A DNA stretch of 45,144 nucleotides, from NCBI GenBank assembly GCA_022360055.1, contig JAKSDO010000169.1:1-45144 (forward strand), read 5' to 3'. Positions 37,299-45,134 of this stretch are shown piece after piece. The notes beneath the pieces are model-generated. The model was not told the origin of the DNA. It did not search any database and saw only the letters and a program-made list of their open reading frames with translations. Each line of letters opens with the position of its first letter. The first letter of the stretch is position 1. The translations under genes and the position numbers were made by a program. This DNA comes from Cytophagales bacterium. Its GTDB lineage: Bacteria > Bacteroidota > Bacteroidia > Cytophagales > Cyclobacteriaceae.

Positions 37299-37325
37299 CC
37301 ACTTTCACCCACTTTATGCCACTTT
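37299..37325 (-). promoter_or_regulatory. MraZ operator: three AAAGTGG boxes at 10-bp period
   Basis: On the minus strand AAAGTGG occurs three times, at 37325-37319, 37315-37309 and 37305-37299, each separated by 3 nt. MraZ sites described in mollicutes are AAAGTG(T/G) repeats with 3-nt spacers, and in E. coli TGGGN repeats with 5-nt spacers, so the 10-bp period agrees. The last box touches the -33 TTG, so bound MraZ would block RNA polymerase. Confidence 0.8.
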
Positions 37326-37540
37326 TTTTCATTTTTTAAAAAAAAGTGAATAAATAATCCGTATTTGCTGCGTGGGATGGCTGTGGTTATTCGATTGATT
37401 ATAATCGGGGCTGCTTTTGGGTTGATTGGTCCGGGTTGTGAGGGTGGGATGAAGTGGGTGATTTCTGATCCTCCACGCGTGGAAACGCAGAGGATATTGC
37501 AATATCGGGATGTAGAACACCCAATTTTTTCGTCCTGAGG

Positions 37541-37697
37541 TAAGGTTTCCAGGGCAAACGCAAATCGGTCTTTAATCCTCCAAGGTTTCGGTTAACTAAT
37601 TCCAACGCGATTAAACGCCATCGTTGGAGATAATCTATAGCAAACCTGGAGGATTGTGATAAAAAACGCTTTAAATGCGTTTGCCTTGGTAAGATTT
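37541..37697. repeat. Large nested inverted repeat
   Basis: There are three nested pairs of arms. The outer pair is GGCAAACGCA (37553-37562) with TGCGTTTGCC (37676-37685). The middle pair is AATCCTCCA plus GGTTT (37574-37588) with AAACC plus TGGAGGATT (37642-37655). The inner pair is TCCAACG (37601-37607) with CGTTGGA (37622-37628). The ends also pair weakly out to 37541 and 37697. The whole could fold as one cruciform or structured RNA of about 150 nt. No transposase is present. It could be a small non-autonomous element or a structured RNA. Confidence 0.6.
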
Positions 37698-37728
37698 CAA
37701 AAAAATTTAGCTCGTGATTGTAATCTGT

Positions 37729-37736
37729 TATCTTTG
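37729..37736 (+). promoter_or_regulatory. -7 box (TATCTTTG) for the thioredoxin-lipoprotein gene
   Basis: TATCTTTG matches TAnnTTTG and lies 26 nt before the ATG at 37763, giving a leader of about 20 nt. A good -33 at normal spacing is not obvious. Confidence 0.5.
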
Positions 37737-37762
37737 CATATTTCTTATACAGCGAAGAAGAT

Positions 37763-38998
37763 ATGAGCCGAACATTTTTGTTTTTAGGATTTTCATTGAT
37801 TTTTTTGATCGGGTGTATGCCCGCAAAGGAGCAGCGCGTTAATTCGAATATTCAAACCGGTATTTGGAGAGGTGTTTTGAAGCCTCAGAACATCGAGCTT
37901 CCGTTTAATTTCAGTGTCAGTCGTCAAGGTGCATCCCTAACCATGGAATTGCTGAATGCAGAGGAACGGATTCCATTGAGCGAAGTGTTGATTCGCCGGG
38001 ACTCCATACACATTCCAATGTACATATTCGATGCTACAATTCATGCAAAGATAGAGCATGGCACTTCGTTGAAGGGGATATGGGTCAAGAATTATGCGGA
38101 AGATTATATTGTGCCTTTTGAAGCGACTTTTGGAGATCGCGAAAGATTTAAAGTTGCATCCGGGAAGAAAGCGGTTTCATTTGAGGGCAAATGGGAGGTA
38201 GACTTCATCAGGGAAGACGGAATTGGCAAGGCGATCGGGTTATTTAATCAGACCGGCCATAAGGTCACAGGTACATTTTTAAAGCCCACCGGGGATTATC
38301 GGTTTTTGGAAGGAGTTGTCGAAGGAAATATAATGAAAATCAGTTGTTTTGATGGGACACATGCCTATTTGTTCGAAGCCAGGCAACTGGAGGACGGGAC
38401 GATCGAAGGGGACTTTTGGTCCGGAAAAACGTGGCATCAAAAATGGACGGCCCGGAGGAATGATCGTTTTGAATTGCCGGACCCTTATGAAATGACTTTT
38501 ATGAAGGAGGGGTTTGATACTTTTGAGATCAAATTTCCAAATACGTCGGGGGAGCTTATCGATTTGGCCGATGAACGGTTCAGGGATAAAATTGTCGTTG
38601 TGCAAATTCTTGGGTCCTGGTGTCCGAATTGTATGGATGAGACCAGGTTTTATGTCGACTGGTACAATAGAAATAAAGACCGTGGCGTTGAGATCGTTGG
38701 CTTGGCCTTTGAGCGGAAGGCCGATTTTGAATACGCAAAAAAGCGGATCGGCAATATGAAAGAAAAGCTGGGTGTAACTTATGAAGTCTTAATCGCCGGA
38801 ACCACTAGTGCGGAGTCCAGGGAAAAGGCATTGCCGATGCTCAATAAAATTATGTCATTCCCGACCTCCATAATTCTGGACAGGCAGCACAAGGTGCGCA
38901 AAATACATACCGGGTTTAGCGGCCCCGGTACGGGAGTTTACTACGAAAGGTTTGTCGAGGATTTTGATTTATTCATGGATAAGCTTTTGTCGGAATAG
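37763..38998 (+). CDS. TlpA-like thioredoxin-domain lipoprotein
   Basis: This 411-residue lipoprotein has lipobox LIGC with the modified cysteine at residue 18. The N-terminal region (about 30-235) is strand-rich with no clear family, possibly a ligand or membrane-associated module like those in front of TlpA domains in Bacteroidota. The C-terminal thioredoxin-fold domain (about 255-411) has the active site WCPNC with Cys287 and Cys290, preceded by KIVVVQILGS and followed by the cis-Pro loop region SFPTSIILDRQHKV. It is expected to be a periplasm-facing thiol-disulfide reductase for exported proteins or cytochrome c maturation. It is a single-gene unit diverging from mraZ. Confidence 0.9.
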   Translation: MSRTFLFLGFSLIFLIGCMPAKEQRVNSNIQTGIWRGVLKPQNIELPFNFSVSRQGASLTMELLNAEERIPLSEVLIRRDSIHIPMYIFDATIHAKIEHGTSLKGIWVKNYAEDYIVPFEATFGDRERFKVASGKKAVSFEGKWEVDFIREDGIGKAIGLFNQTGHKVTGTFLKPTGDYRFLEGVVEGNIMKISCFDGTHAYLFEARQLEDGTIEGDFWSGKTWHQKWTARRNDRFELPDPYEMTFMKEGFDTFEIKFPNTSGELIDLADERFRDKIVVVQILGSWCPNCMDETRFYVDWYNRNKDRGVEIVGLAFERKADFEYAKKRIGNMKEKLGVTYEVLIAGTTSAESREKALPMLNKIMSFPTSIILDRQHKVRKIHTGFSGPGTGVYYERFVEDFDLFMDKLLSE

Positions 38999-39020
38999 GC
39001 AGTTGGTGCCGGTTGTGTAC

Positions 39021-39052
39021 AAAAAAACCTGCTTTGGCGAAGAAGCAGGTTT
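39021..39052 (-). terminator. Intrinsic terminator of the small secreted protein gene
   Basis: Read on the minus strand, AAACCTGCTT pairs with AAGCAGGTTT (10 bp) around an 8-nt loop, followed by a run of T. On the plus strand the stem is present but the T tract is not, so it mainly serves the minus-strand gene, though it may also stop readthrough from the thioredoxin gene. Confidence 0.85.
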
Positions 39053-39087
39053 AAACCTGTGGACCGGTTTTAGTTTTTGATCAGCTT

Positions 39088-39465
39088 TTACTTTTCCTTT
39101 TCACCGGTAACCTCCATTGTGCCTTCCGAGTAGCTTACTGTTCCGGTCAATGAATTCTTTTTTACGGTGGCATCGACTTTAATGTATTCTCCTTCGACAT
39201 AAGCCCCGAAGGTTACTTTGTCACCTTCAACTTTTACATTTCTCATGTCGATTTCGTATTCTCCAATCTTAATTTTTCCTTCAACTTTATCACCGTTTTC
39301 AGTAAATATCAACTTGCCGGTCGAATACTCATAAGGTGCATAGGGCGCTTCATAGTTCCATGTTCCGATAAGGTCTTTTGCTTTTCCTGCTGCAAATGCA
39401 TTTCCAACAACCAAGGCCAGGAACAGTCCCAGAGCAATCCCATTCTTTACTACTAAACTTTTCAT
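39088..39465 (-). CDS. Small secreted beta-rich protein of unknown function
   Basis: I do not recognise a named family. The 125-residue protein has a signal peptide ending AFA (about residue 25). The mature part is about 100 residues of alternating beta-strands with GTWNYEAPYAPYEYSTGKLIF followed by repeated short strands ending in charged turns (VEGKIKIGEYEIDM, VEGDKVTFGAYVEGEY, SLTGTVSYSEG shortened). This pattern resembles the small lipocalin-like or YceI-like sandwich proteins that bind lipids, and many such proteins are abundant and uncharacterised in Bacteroidota. It is a single-gene unit with its own terminator. Confidence 0.7.
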   Translation of the reverse strand: MKSLVVKNGIALGLFLALVVGNAFAAGKAKDLIGTWNYEAPYAPYEYSTGKLIFTENGDKVEGKIKIGEYEIDMRNVKVEGDKVTFGAYVEGEYIKVDATVKKNSLTGTVSYSEGTMEVTGEKEK

Positions 39466-39612
39466 AATAACTAATTAATAAATGTGAATAATACGTATTT
39501 AAATATGGTTTTTTACATTATCAAAAATCGAAAAAAGGTTTATAGGAGTTGAGAGTAACTATTCTTTAGGGATAAAAAACTTTTATATGGGATAAACGAG
39601 AACCCGGGATTT

Positions 39613-40557
39613 TCAGTTGTCCTGTCCTTCTTTTTGCTTTATTAATCGGGTGAAAAATGCCTTATAGTTTTTCGAAACAGGGATTATTTCATCTGAGTAG
39701 TTCTTTAAGCCCAGTGATAATCCCTGATTGTTTTTCATGGAAACAGCGATCATGTTTATGTTTACCATATACGAGCGATGACATCTCCGGATCGGATATT
39801 CGTCAAGTTCCGTTTCCAGCCTTTTCAGGGTGGTTCGCACGAGTTCTTTTCGTACTTTTCCGTCCCTGAGAAAATACACTGCTACATAATTATCCGCGGA
39901 TTTGATAAACAGCAATTGTTCCAGATCAATGGCAATGTGCAACTGACCATTCTCATCCAGGATATTTACGAGGTGGTTGCTGGCATTCAAAAGTGTGTCA
40001 ATATTTTCTCCCTGCCGAGTCGTATGAAGATAAAATAGGACCCCGGCATACGGAATGATTAACACAAGAACCGTGTACTTGAATATGAGATAAAATTCGT
40101 TTACCATTGCGCCTCCCTTTAAGCTGGTATTTCCATAGATGAAATACATGGTGACGGTCAGCAGCATCAATTCGACAAGAAACCATAAAACAATGCCATA
40201 CATTCTGACGGCCCTGATGTTCAGAAACTCTCTTATCACCAGTTGACTGATCATCAATACCGCTGTCCCAAAAAGCCCGAAACCCGAAAGAATTATAAAC
40301 ATTGGAATGGTCTCATCCCTGTACAGGTTGTTGACATTGAACGGATGGTATAGATTCATGAAAAGAATTGTGTATATACCAATGGTGACAATTAAAAGCA
40401 GCCGGTTTTGCTTTTGATCCAGAAGGTGAAATGGCTGGTTTAAGAAATCTTTGATCACGTGCAAATGCTCTTGTGCTAATGAGAATTCAATACTAAGTAA
40501 ATTTATCAAGTCCTGAAAATATTGATCATGGATTAGGGCAATAATTTTGAGTTTCAT
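39613..40557 (-). CDS. Membrane-anchored LytTR-type transcriptional regulator
   Basis: This 314-residue protein has four predicted membrane helices at about 52-70, 84-106, 119-140 and 157-178. A C-terminal LytTR DNA-binding domain follows at about 205-305, with the family landmarks LLFIKSADNYVAVYF, KELVRTTLKRLE, RRCHRSYMVNINMI and IIPVSKNY. It has no receiver domain, so a signal sensed in or near the membrane would act directly on the DNA-binding domain. LytTR proteins bind short direct repeats. It diverges from the giant Cache-like protein gene across 235 bp, which contains a GGTATGC direct repeat 30 bp apart. Confidence 0.9.
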   Translation of the reverse strand: MKLKIIALIHDQYFQDLINLLSIEFSLAQEHLHVIKDFLNQPFHLLDQKQNRLLLIVTIGIYTILFMNLYHPFNVNNLYRDETIPMFIILSGFGLFGTAVLMISQLVIREFLNIRAVRMYGIVLWFLVELMLLTVTMYFIYGNTSLKGGAMVNEFYLIFKYTVLVLIIPYAGVLFYLHTTRQGENIDTLLNASNHLVNILDENGQLHIAIDLEQLLFIKSADNYVAVYFLRDGKVRKELVRTTLKRLETELDEYPIRRCHRSYMVNINMIAVSMKNNQGLSLGLKNYSDEIIPVSKNYKAFFTRLIKQKEGQDN

Positions 40558-40734
40558 TCATAATTACAGATGAGCCGAAGCCATGTTTTGTGTAATATCA
40601 ATATCGGGCCTTTTGTTGAACGGATCTCCGCGATTATCCGGCGGGCTTGTTGTTCCGGAAAGCGTGTTTCATCATAATTTTTGCAATGATTTCTATCCGA
40701 TTCATTAATTTTTATTAATTTAATGTGTTACGCA

Positions 40735-40778
40735 ATTGGTATGCACCTGATTTGTCATCGCAATCAGGGTATGCCAAT
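40735..40778 (+). promoter_or_regulatory. 17-bp hairpin with embedded GGTATGC direct repeat before the giant membrane protein gene
   Basis: Left arm ATTGGTATGC, a one-base bulge (A40745) and CCTGATT pair with AATCAGG then GTATGCCAAT, making 17 pairs with two G-U pairs around a 9-nt loop (40753-40761). The hairpin ends 14 nt before the ATG at 40793. The same stretch contains GGTATGC at 40738-40744 and 40768-40774, exactly 30 bp apart. It could act as an RNA structure controlling translation or as a DNA operator, for example for the adjacent LytTR protein. Confidence 0.55.
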
Positions 40779-40792
40779 GAAAAAAAATTATA

Positions 40793-43700
40793 ATGGCAAC
40801 CCAACGCCTGAGACCAAACCGCCAGTTGACCGTAGCCCTCATCACATTAATTGTCGTCGGGGTATTGTTCGCCTATTATTTCCTTGTTCATACCAAAAAT
40901 CAGGAAGGCAGAATAGTAAGTCAGGCCTTCAATAATCTGAGTACGCTGTCGCTCGGGTTTCAGGATAATATCCGAAGTCATAAAACAGCTTATGAGAATT
41001 TTCTCAATGGCATCAATATGCGGTCTGTAAACGAATTGGTGTTTTCAACTTATGATTCCTTGTACCGCGGCCATCTGGAAAGTTATCGCAGAGAAAACTA
41101 TTTGATGCGGACAAAAATGTTTCTCAGGTCGAAGAATTACAATTATAGGAGGCAGTATTATACACAGACCAGTTCGAAAAAGGAGATCGAGAAAAGAATT
41201 GTTGAAGATTTGCAAAAGGTAATGCCGAAGTCCGGTACTTTTAAGCTGACGAAAGTTCAACGTGTTCCGGCCGGAGGCCCCGATGATTCGGATCCAAATG
41301 TCGCACTCGAGATAAGCCGTGGTAAAATCTCTTTCACGTCCACCATCACAAGTACCGCCAGCAGAAGGAATTCGACCTTGAAACTCTGGTTTAGTACCGA
41401 TTTGGAATCAATAATTTCATCGACGTTTAACAATAGAATATTTGAGGAATTTATCCTTATTTCAGGCGACAGCATGGTTTATCAGACCATGGACTATAAG
41501 TTTAAAAAGTTCAATTACGATACGCTCAAAGTACTCAACAGAGAAATCAATTACATGAACAATATTGTTCAGAAATTTGTAAAAAACGGCAGCTCCGGCC
41601 ATATGGAGGCGGATGGGTCGCTTGTGAGCAAGGCTTTGTCGTCGCCCAATCTCTATGATATCAATGTTTCCGAAATCCGTTATAAGTTGTTCTTAAACCA
41701 GTTTGAGCTCGATGGAGAATTTTGGGTGTTGGGAGGATTTATGAATTCGGATTTTTATAACCGGCAAAAGCGCTCGGTCGAACCCACCATATTGCTGATC
41801 GCGATATCTGTTTTGCTGTTCATTTTGCTGGCTAGCCAGTTGATTAAACTCTTTATACTTAGTGAGTTTGAGCAGTTTTTTATCCGAAATATAATTATTT
41901 CGGTTGTCTCGATAACAGTGGGATCGAGCATGCTTGTAATCGGACTTATGAGTACCGTCTCTTATTGGACGGTGGATCGAAATGAAAAAGACCTGGAACT
42001 TGAAATATTGAATGACCACATAAAGGAATCATTTTTCGATGAGTTGTCCGATGTCATTAATTTCATAAAGACCTGCGACAATACCTTATCCGCCTACAAT
42101 TGGCTGAGCCCTCCGACCCGGATATCCCGGAGCGACTTTCTGGATACGTTCAATATTGAGCATGCTGATATAGAAAAATTTGACAATACTTACTGGATCA
42201 GTAAAAAGGGAGATGAAATGGTCCAGGTCTATGAGGCCACCCGGCCGGTTTCATATCTTAATCTGGAGCGAAGGGAATACTTCCGGTCCATCCGGGATGG
42301 TCACGGTTATGTGTATTCGGACTTCTTTTCCAGCGGGCCAATCCGCTTTTATTTTCAGCCGTTGAAATCCTGGGTGACCGGCAAGAAAACTGTCGTAGTT
42401 TCCATAGAGAGCGCCGGGGCCCGATTAAATTTGGACAGCATTCCTGTCGTGGCCGCCATGGCCACCCAATTCCGCTCCCTTCAAAAATGCCAGTTGTCCC
42501 CGGGCTATGGATTTGCGCTTATTGATGAAGAAGGAAAAGTACTTTTTCACAATGACGACCGGCTGAGCTTAAGTGAAAATTTCCTGAAGGAGTGCTCCGA
42601 TGTCAAAGAAATACAGTCTGCGATGTTGTCCAGAGCGTCTTTCAAAAAGTCGATAACTTACCACAACAAAAAATACAGAATTTATTTAAGGCCCGTTCAA
42701 AATATGCCGGTCTACCTGATCACCTATCACGACCGGGAAATCTTCAGGCTGCCCGGGGTGCTGATATTTTATTACGCTATATTGTTTTCGCTCACCGGGT
42801 TGATTTCCGTAGGATTCTGGATACTTTTTTTATCGGTCTTTAACTATCACAGCTCCAAACTTAAATTTAAAAGTCTCATACTTGACTGGGCGGTTCCGGA
42901 CGTAAACAAATTGCCCTGGTATTGGAAAGCGACCATCGTAAACACCCTTGCCATTATAATCATATGCATTGCGGAAGTTGTATTCAGTAAAAGCCTGACA
43001 AATAAGTTTATATTCCTGTTTCTGGCGGCCAACTTTGTTTTTCCGGTCAACTATTTCATGCTTCGGAAATGTACGGAACGGGATCTTACGGTGTTTCGGT
43101 TGGGGAAAATTCTAAAATTGATCTTTAGCGACCGGGTTATTCTCGTATTTGTCGGTCTCCTGGTAGTATTCAATGTTTTTCTCATACACAAGGATTACAC
43201 GTTCACACTCAATATTGTACTTTACCAGCTTGCATTGTTGTCGCTGTTGTTTGTTCCGCTCTTCTTGCATTTCATTAAATTCAAAAGTTCATTTTTAAAA
43301 AAAGTACTGGACATAAAGCTCGCCCATGCCTATACGGCTTTTACGATTTCGTGGCTGATACTTGTTTCGATCATCCCGTCGATCTTTTATTTCGGCATCG
43401 CTCATCAGAATGAATTGAACATCTGGAAAAAATTCGATCAGCTTCAAATTGTCCGGGAAATGTACCGCCGCGACATGGAGAAGGCTTCCCGGGATGAAGT
43501 GCATCGCGGGTTCTACCTGGTATTAAATGAAAAGGATACAACATGTGAAATGCCGGAGCATGAAAAGGAATCCCTGTTGATCAATACCATTTTTCATCAT
43601 TTGCGTTTGCCGGTCGGCAGCCTGTCCGATCTTACCAAAAGCTTTGTCCCGGAGATTCGGGATACATCGGAAAAATGGGCCTTCCGTATTGCCGATAACA

Positions 43701-45112
43701 CGGGTCGGCGATCGTTGACAGCCGGATATCAATATCTTGGAAAGCGCGCTGACCTTCAATTTCTTCGTCCGCCAAATCTTTCCAACATAGATGCGTATAA
43801 AAATAAATATCCGGACGCCGGCCCCTGGAAGGCATGGAGCGGATCTATTGTCCTGGCTGCAATACTCGTATTGGTGGTTTTGATCTACATCATGTTGTAC
43901 TATTTGCTCAACAAAATATTCGGGTTTGAATTCCTGATCTCCGGAAGGCTGGTTTCTTCTTCCAGGCAACAAGTCCTGTCATCCGTTACGGATGGGAACG
44001 ATGTCTTTGTCGTTGGTTTACCGGCTCCCGATTTTGATGAACTTAAGGGAAAAGTTGCCCGCATTGACGATCCCGGAACCGAAGCAGCAGCAGAGACGGC
44101 AAAAGGGAAGGGTCAAAAACTCAAGGTTGAATACATCGATCTTCAGGATCGCAGGGGGGCTGCTTCCGCAGATCTTGTCGACAGGAAGCTGGTTGTGATC
44201 GATCATTTCGAATATTCGTGCAACGACCCGGACAGGCTCCGGCAAAATTTAGCGCTGGTCGAGGAGATTAAGAATCAGGGGAAGCAGGTGGTCATATTTT
44301 CGAGTATAAGTCCCAGGCAGGTAGAGCGGATCTACAGCCAGTTCGGGAAGTCCGGACCGGTGCGCGATCCCGAAAAGCAGGCGAGCTTCATGAACGATGC
44401 GGATTTATGGGTGAAATTGTTAAAGTCATTTCATGTGTTGCATTACCGGCTGGCGCAAAACAATATGGATCATTTTGTGGCTGAAGATCGACACAGCCTG
44501 TTGCAAACACAACTGACGAAACTTATCAGAGCGGAGCTGAGCGCCTCCACTTATTTTAAAGGGGTAGAACATTTGGTGGCGCAGAAGTACAACCTGATCC
44601 TCGAACAATGGAAAGACAGGGACATTACCCGGACCGAGTTGAAAACCCTGAAAGAGGAGATGATCCTTTATATCCAGGACATCGCCCAGTCTTACTATTT
44701 TGCCCTCTGGAATACGTGCTATAAAAAACAGCGTTTCTTACTGTACGATCTTGCATTTGATAACATAGCCAACTTCAAAGACGGCGCAACAGTGCTCTTT
44801 CTGTTGAAGAAAGGGATCCTGAAATTTGACAATGGCGTACATATCATGAACGATAGTTTCCGGCATTTCGTCATTGATGTCCTAAGTCAGGAGGACGCGC
44901 GGGCCATGCGTAGGGAAATGGAGCAAAAAGGCGCCTGGAACTCTACCAAGGTCGTACTTTTTATCGTAGCAATTTCGTTGTTGGTTTTTATTTTCATGGT
45001 AAATAAAGGATCCATCAACCAGATGAGCGCTATAATTACCGGTGTCGTAGCCCTGATAGGCGCCTTGTTAAGGATTTTCAGTTTTGTGCCGAAGTCAGAC
45101 GGCCCCACTTGA
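40793..45112 (+). CDS. Giant polytopic membrane protein with Cache-like sensor and degenerate P-loop domain
   Basis: I recognise no named family for this 1439-residue protein. Visible parts in order: a membrane helix at about 15-33; an extracytoplasmic region to about 328; membrane helices at 331-355 and 366-391. A Cache-like region lies at about 395-650, with ERREYFRSIRDGHGYVYSDF, then GYGFALIDEEGKVLFHND. Six helices fall between 655 and 870, then a loop and a helix at about 1015-1040. A cytoplasmic region (about 1070-1180) reads like a P-loop NTPase stripped of its Walker A Lys (GLPAPDFDE), keeping a Walker B-like strand (KLVVIDHFE) and a sensor-like strand (QVVIFSSISP). A winged-helix-like part follows (about 1310-1362), and two C-terminal membrane helices lie at 1386-1430. 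It is probably a sensor scaffold. Confidence 0.85.
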   Translation: MATQRLRPNRQLTVALITLIVVGVLFAYYFLVHTKNQEGRIVSQAFNNLSTLSLGFQDNIRSHKTAYENFLNGINMRSVNELVFSTYDSLYRGHLESYRRENYLMRTKMFLRSKNYNYRRQYYTQTSSKKEIEKRIVEDLQKVMPKSGTFKLTKVQRVPAGGPDDSDPNVALEISRGKISFTSTITSTASRRNSTLKLWFSTDLESIISSTFNNRIFEEFILISGDSMVYQTMDYKFKKFNYDTLKVLNREINYMNNIVQKFVKNGSSGHMEADGSLVSKALSSPNLYDINVSEIRYKLFLNQFELDGEFWVLGGFMNSDFYNRQKRSVEPTILLIAISVLLFILLASQLIKLFILSEFEQFFIRNIIISVVSITVGSSMLVIGLMSTVSYWTVDRNEKDLELEILNDHIKESFFDELSDVINFIKTCDNTLSAYNWLSPPTRISRSDFLDTFNIEHADIEKFDNTYWISKKGDEMVQVYEATRPVSYLNLERREYFRSIRDGHGYVYSDFFSSGPIRFYFQPLKSWVTGKKTVVVSIESAGARLNLDSIPVVAAMATQFRSLQKCQLSPGYGFALIDEEGKVLFHNDDRLSLSENFLKECSDVKEIQSAMLSRASFKKSITYHNKKYRIYLRPVQNMPVYLITYHDREIFRLPGVLIFYYAILFSLTGLISVGFWILFLSVFNYHSSKLKFKSLILDWAVPDVNKLPWYWKATIVNTLAIIIICIAEVVFSKSLTNKFIFLFLAANFVFPVNYFMLRKCTERDLTVFRLGKILKLIFSDRVILVFVGLLVVFNVFLIHKDYTFTLNIVLYQLALLSLLFVPLFLHFIKFKSSFLKKVLDIKLAHAYTAFTISWLILVSIIPSIFYFGIAHQNELNIWKKFDQLQIVREMYRRDMEKASRDEVHRGFYLVLNEKDTTCEMPEHEKESLLINTIFHHLRLPVGSLSDLTKSFVPEIRDTSEKWAFRIADNTGRRSLTAGYQYLGKRADLQFLRPPNLSNIDAYKNKYPDAGPWKAWSGSIVLAAILVLVVLIYIMLYYLLNKIFGFEFLISGRLVSSSRQQVLSSVTDGNDVFVVGLPAPDFDELKGKVARIDDPGTEAAAETAKGKGQKLKVEYIDLQDRRGAASADLVDRKLVVIDHFEYSCNDPDRLRQNLALVEEIKNQGKQVVIFSSISPRQVERIYSQFGKSGPVRDPEKQASFMNDADLWVKLLKSFHVLHYRLAQNNMDHFVAEDRHSLLQTQLTKLIRAELSASTYFKGVEHLVAQKYNLILEQWKDRDITRTELKTLKEEMILYIQDIAQSYYFALWNTCYKKQRFLLYDLAFDNIANFKDGATVLFLLKKGILKFDNGVHIMNDSFRHFVIDVLSQEDARAMRREMEQKGAWNSTKVVLFIVAISLLVFIFMVNKGSINQMSAIITGVVALIGALLRIFSFVPKSDGPT

Positions 45113-45126
45113 TTATGCGAATGTAT

Positions 45127-45134
45127 TATTTTTG
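45127..45134 (+). promoter_or_regulatory. -7 box (TATTTTTG) for a gene starting at the window edge
   Basis: TATTTTTG matches TAnnTTTG and is followed 6 nt later by ATG at 45141, 3 nt before the window ends. A next gene on the plus strand with a leaderless or near-leaderless message is likely, but its coding sequence lies outside. Confidence 0.4.

Larger units (their letters stand above)
37239..37762. other. Divergent intergenic region with two promoters, operator boxes and a large inverted repeat
   Basis: This 524-bp region separates mraZ (-) from the thioredoxin-lipoprotein gene (+). It holds the mraZ promoter and MraZ boxes (37269-37325), two perfect palindromes (CCACGCGTGG at 37473-37482, GATATTGCAATATC at 37493-37506), a nested inverted repeat (37541-37697) and a -7 box for the plus-strand gene (37729-37736). 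The stretch 37330-37470 shows nothing I can name. No coding sequence here is credible. Confidence 0.8.

Noticed and set aside
37399-37605. Short open frames in the mraZ upstream region
   Set aside because: They cross palindromes and inverted repeats and lack any protein-like pattern.
37661-37685. Minus-strand hairpin AAACGC/GCGTTT followed by T run as a terminator
   Set aside because: No gene on the minus strand would end there; it is better explained as part of the nested inverted repeat.
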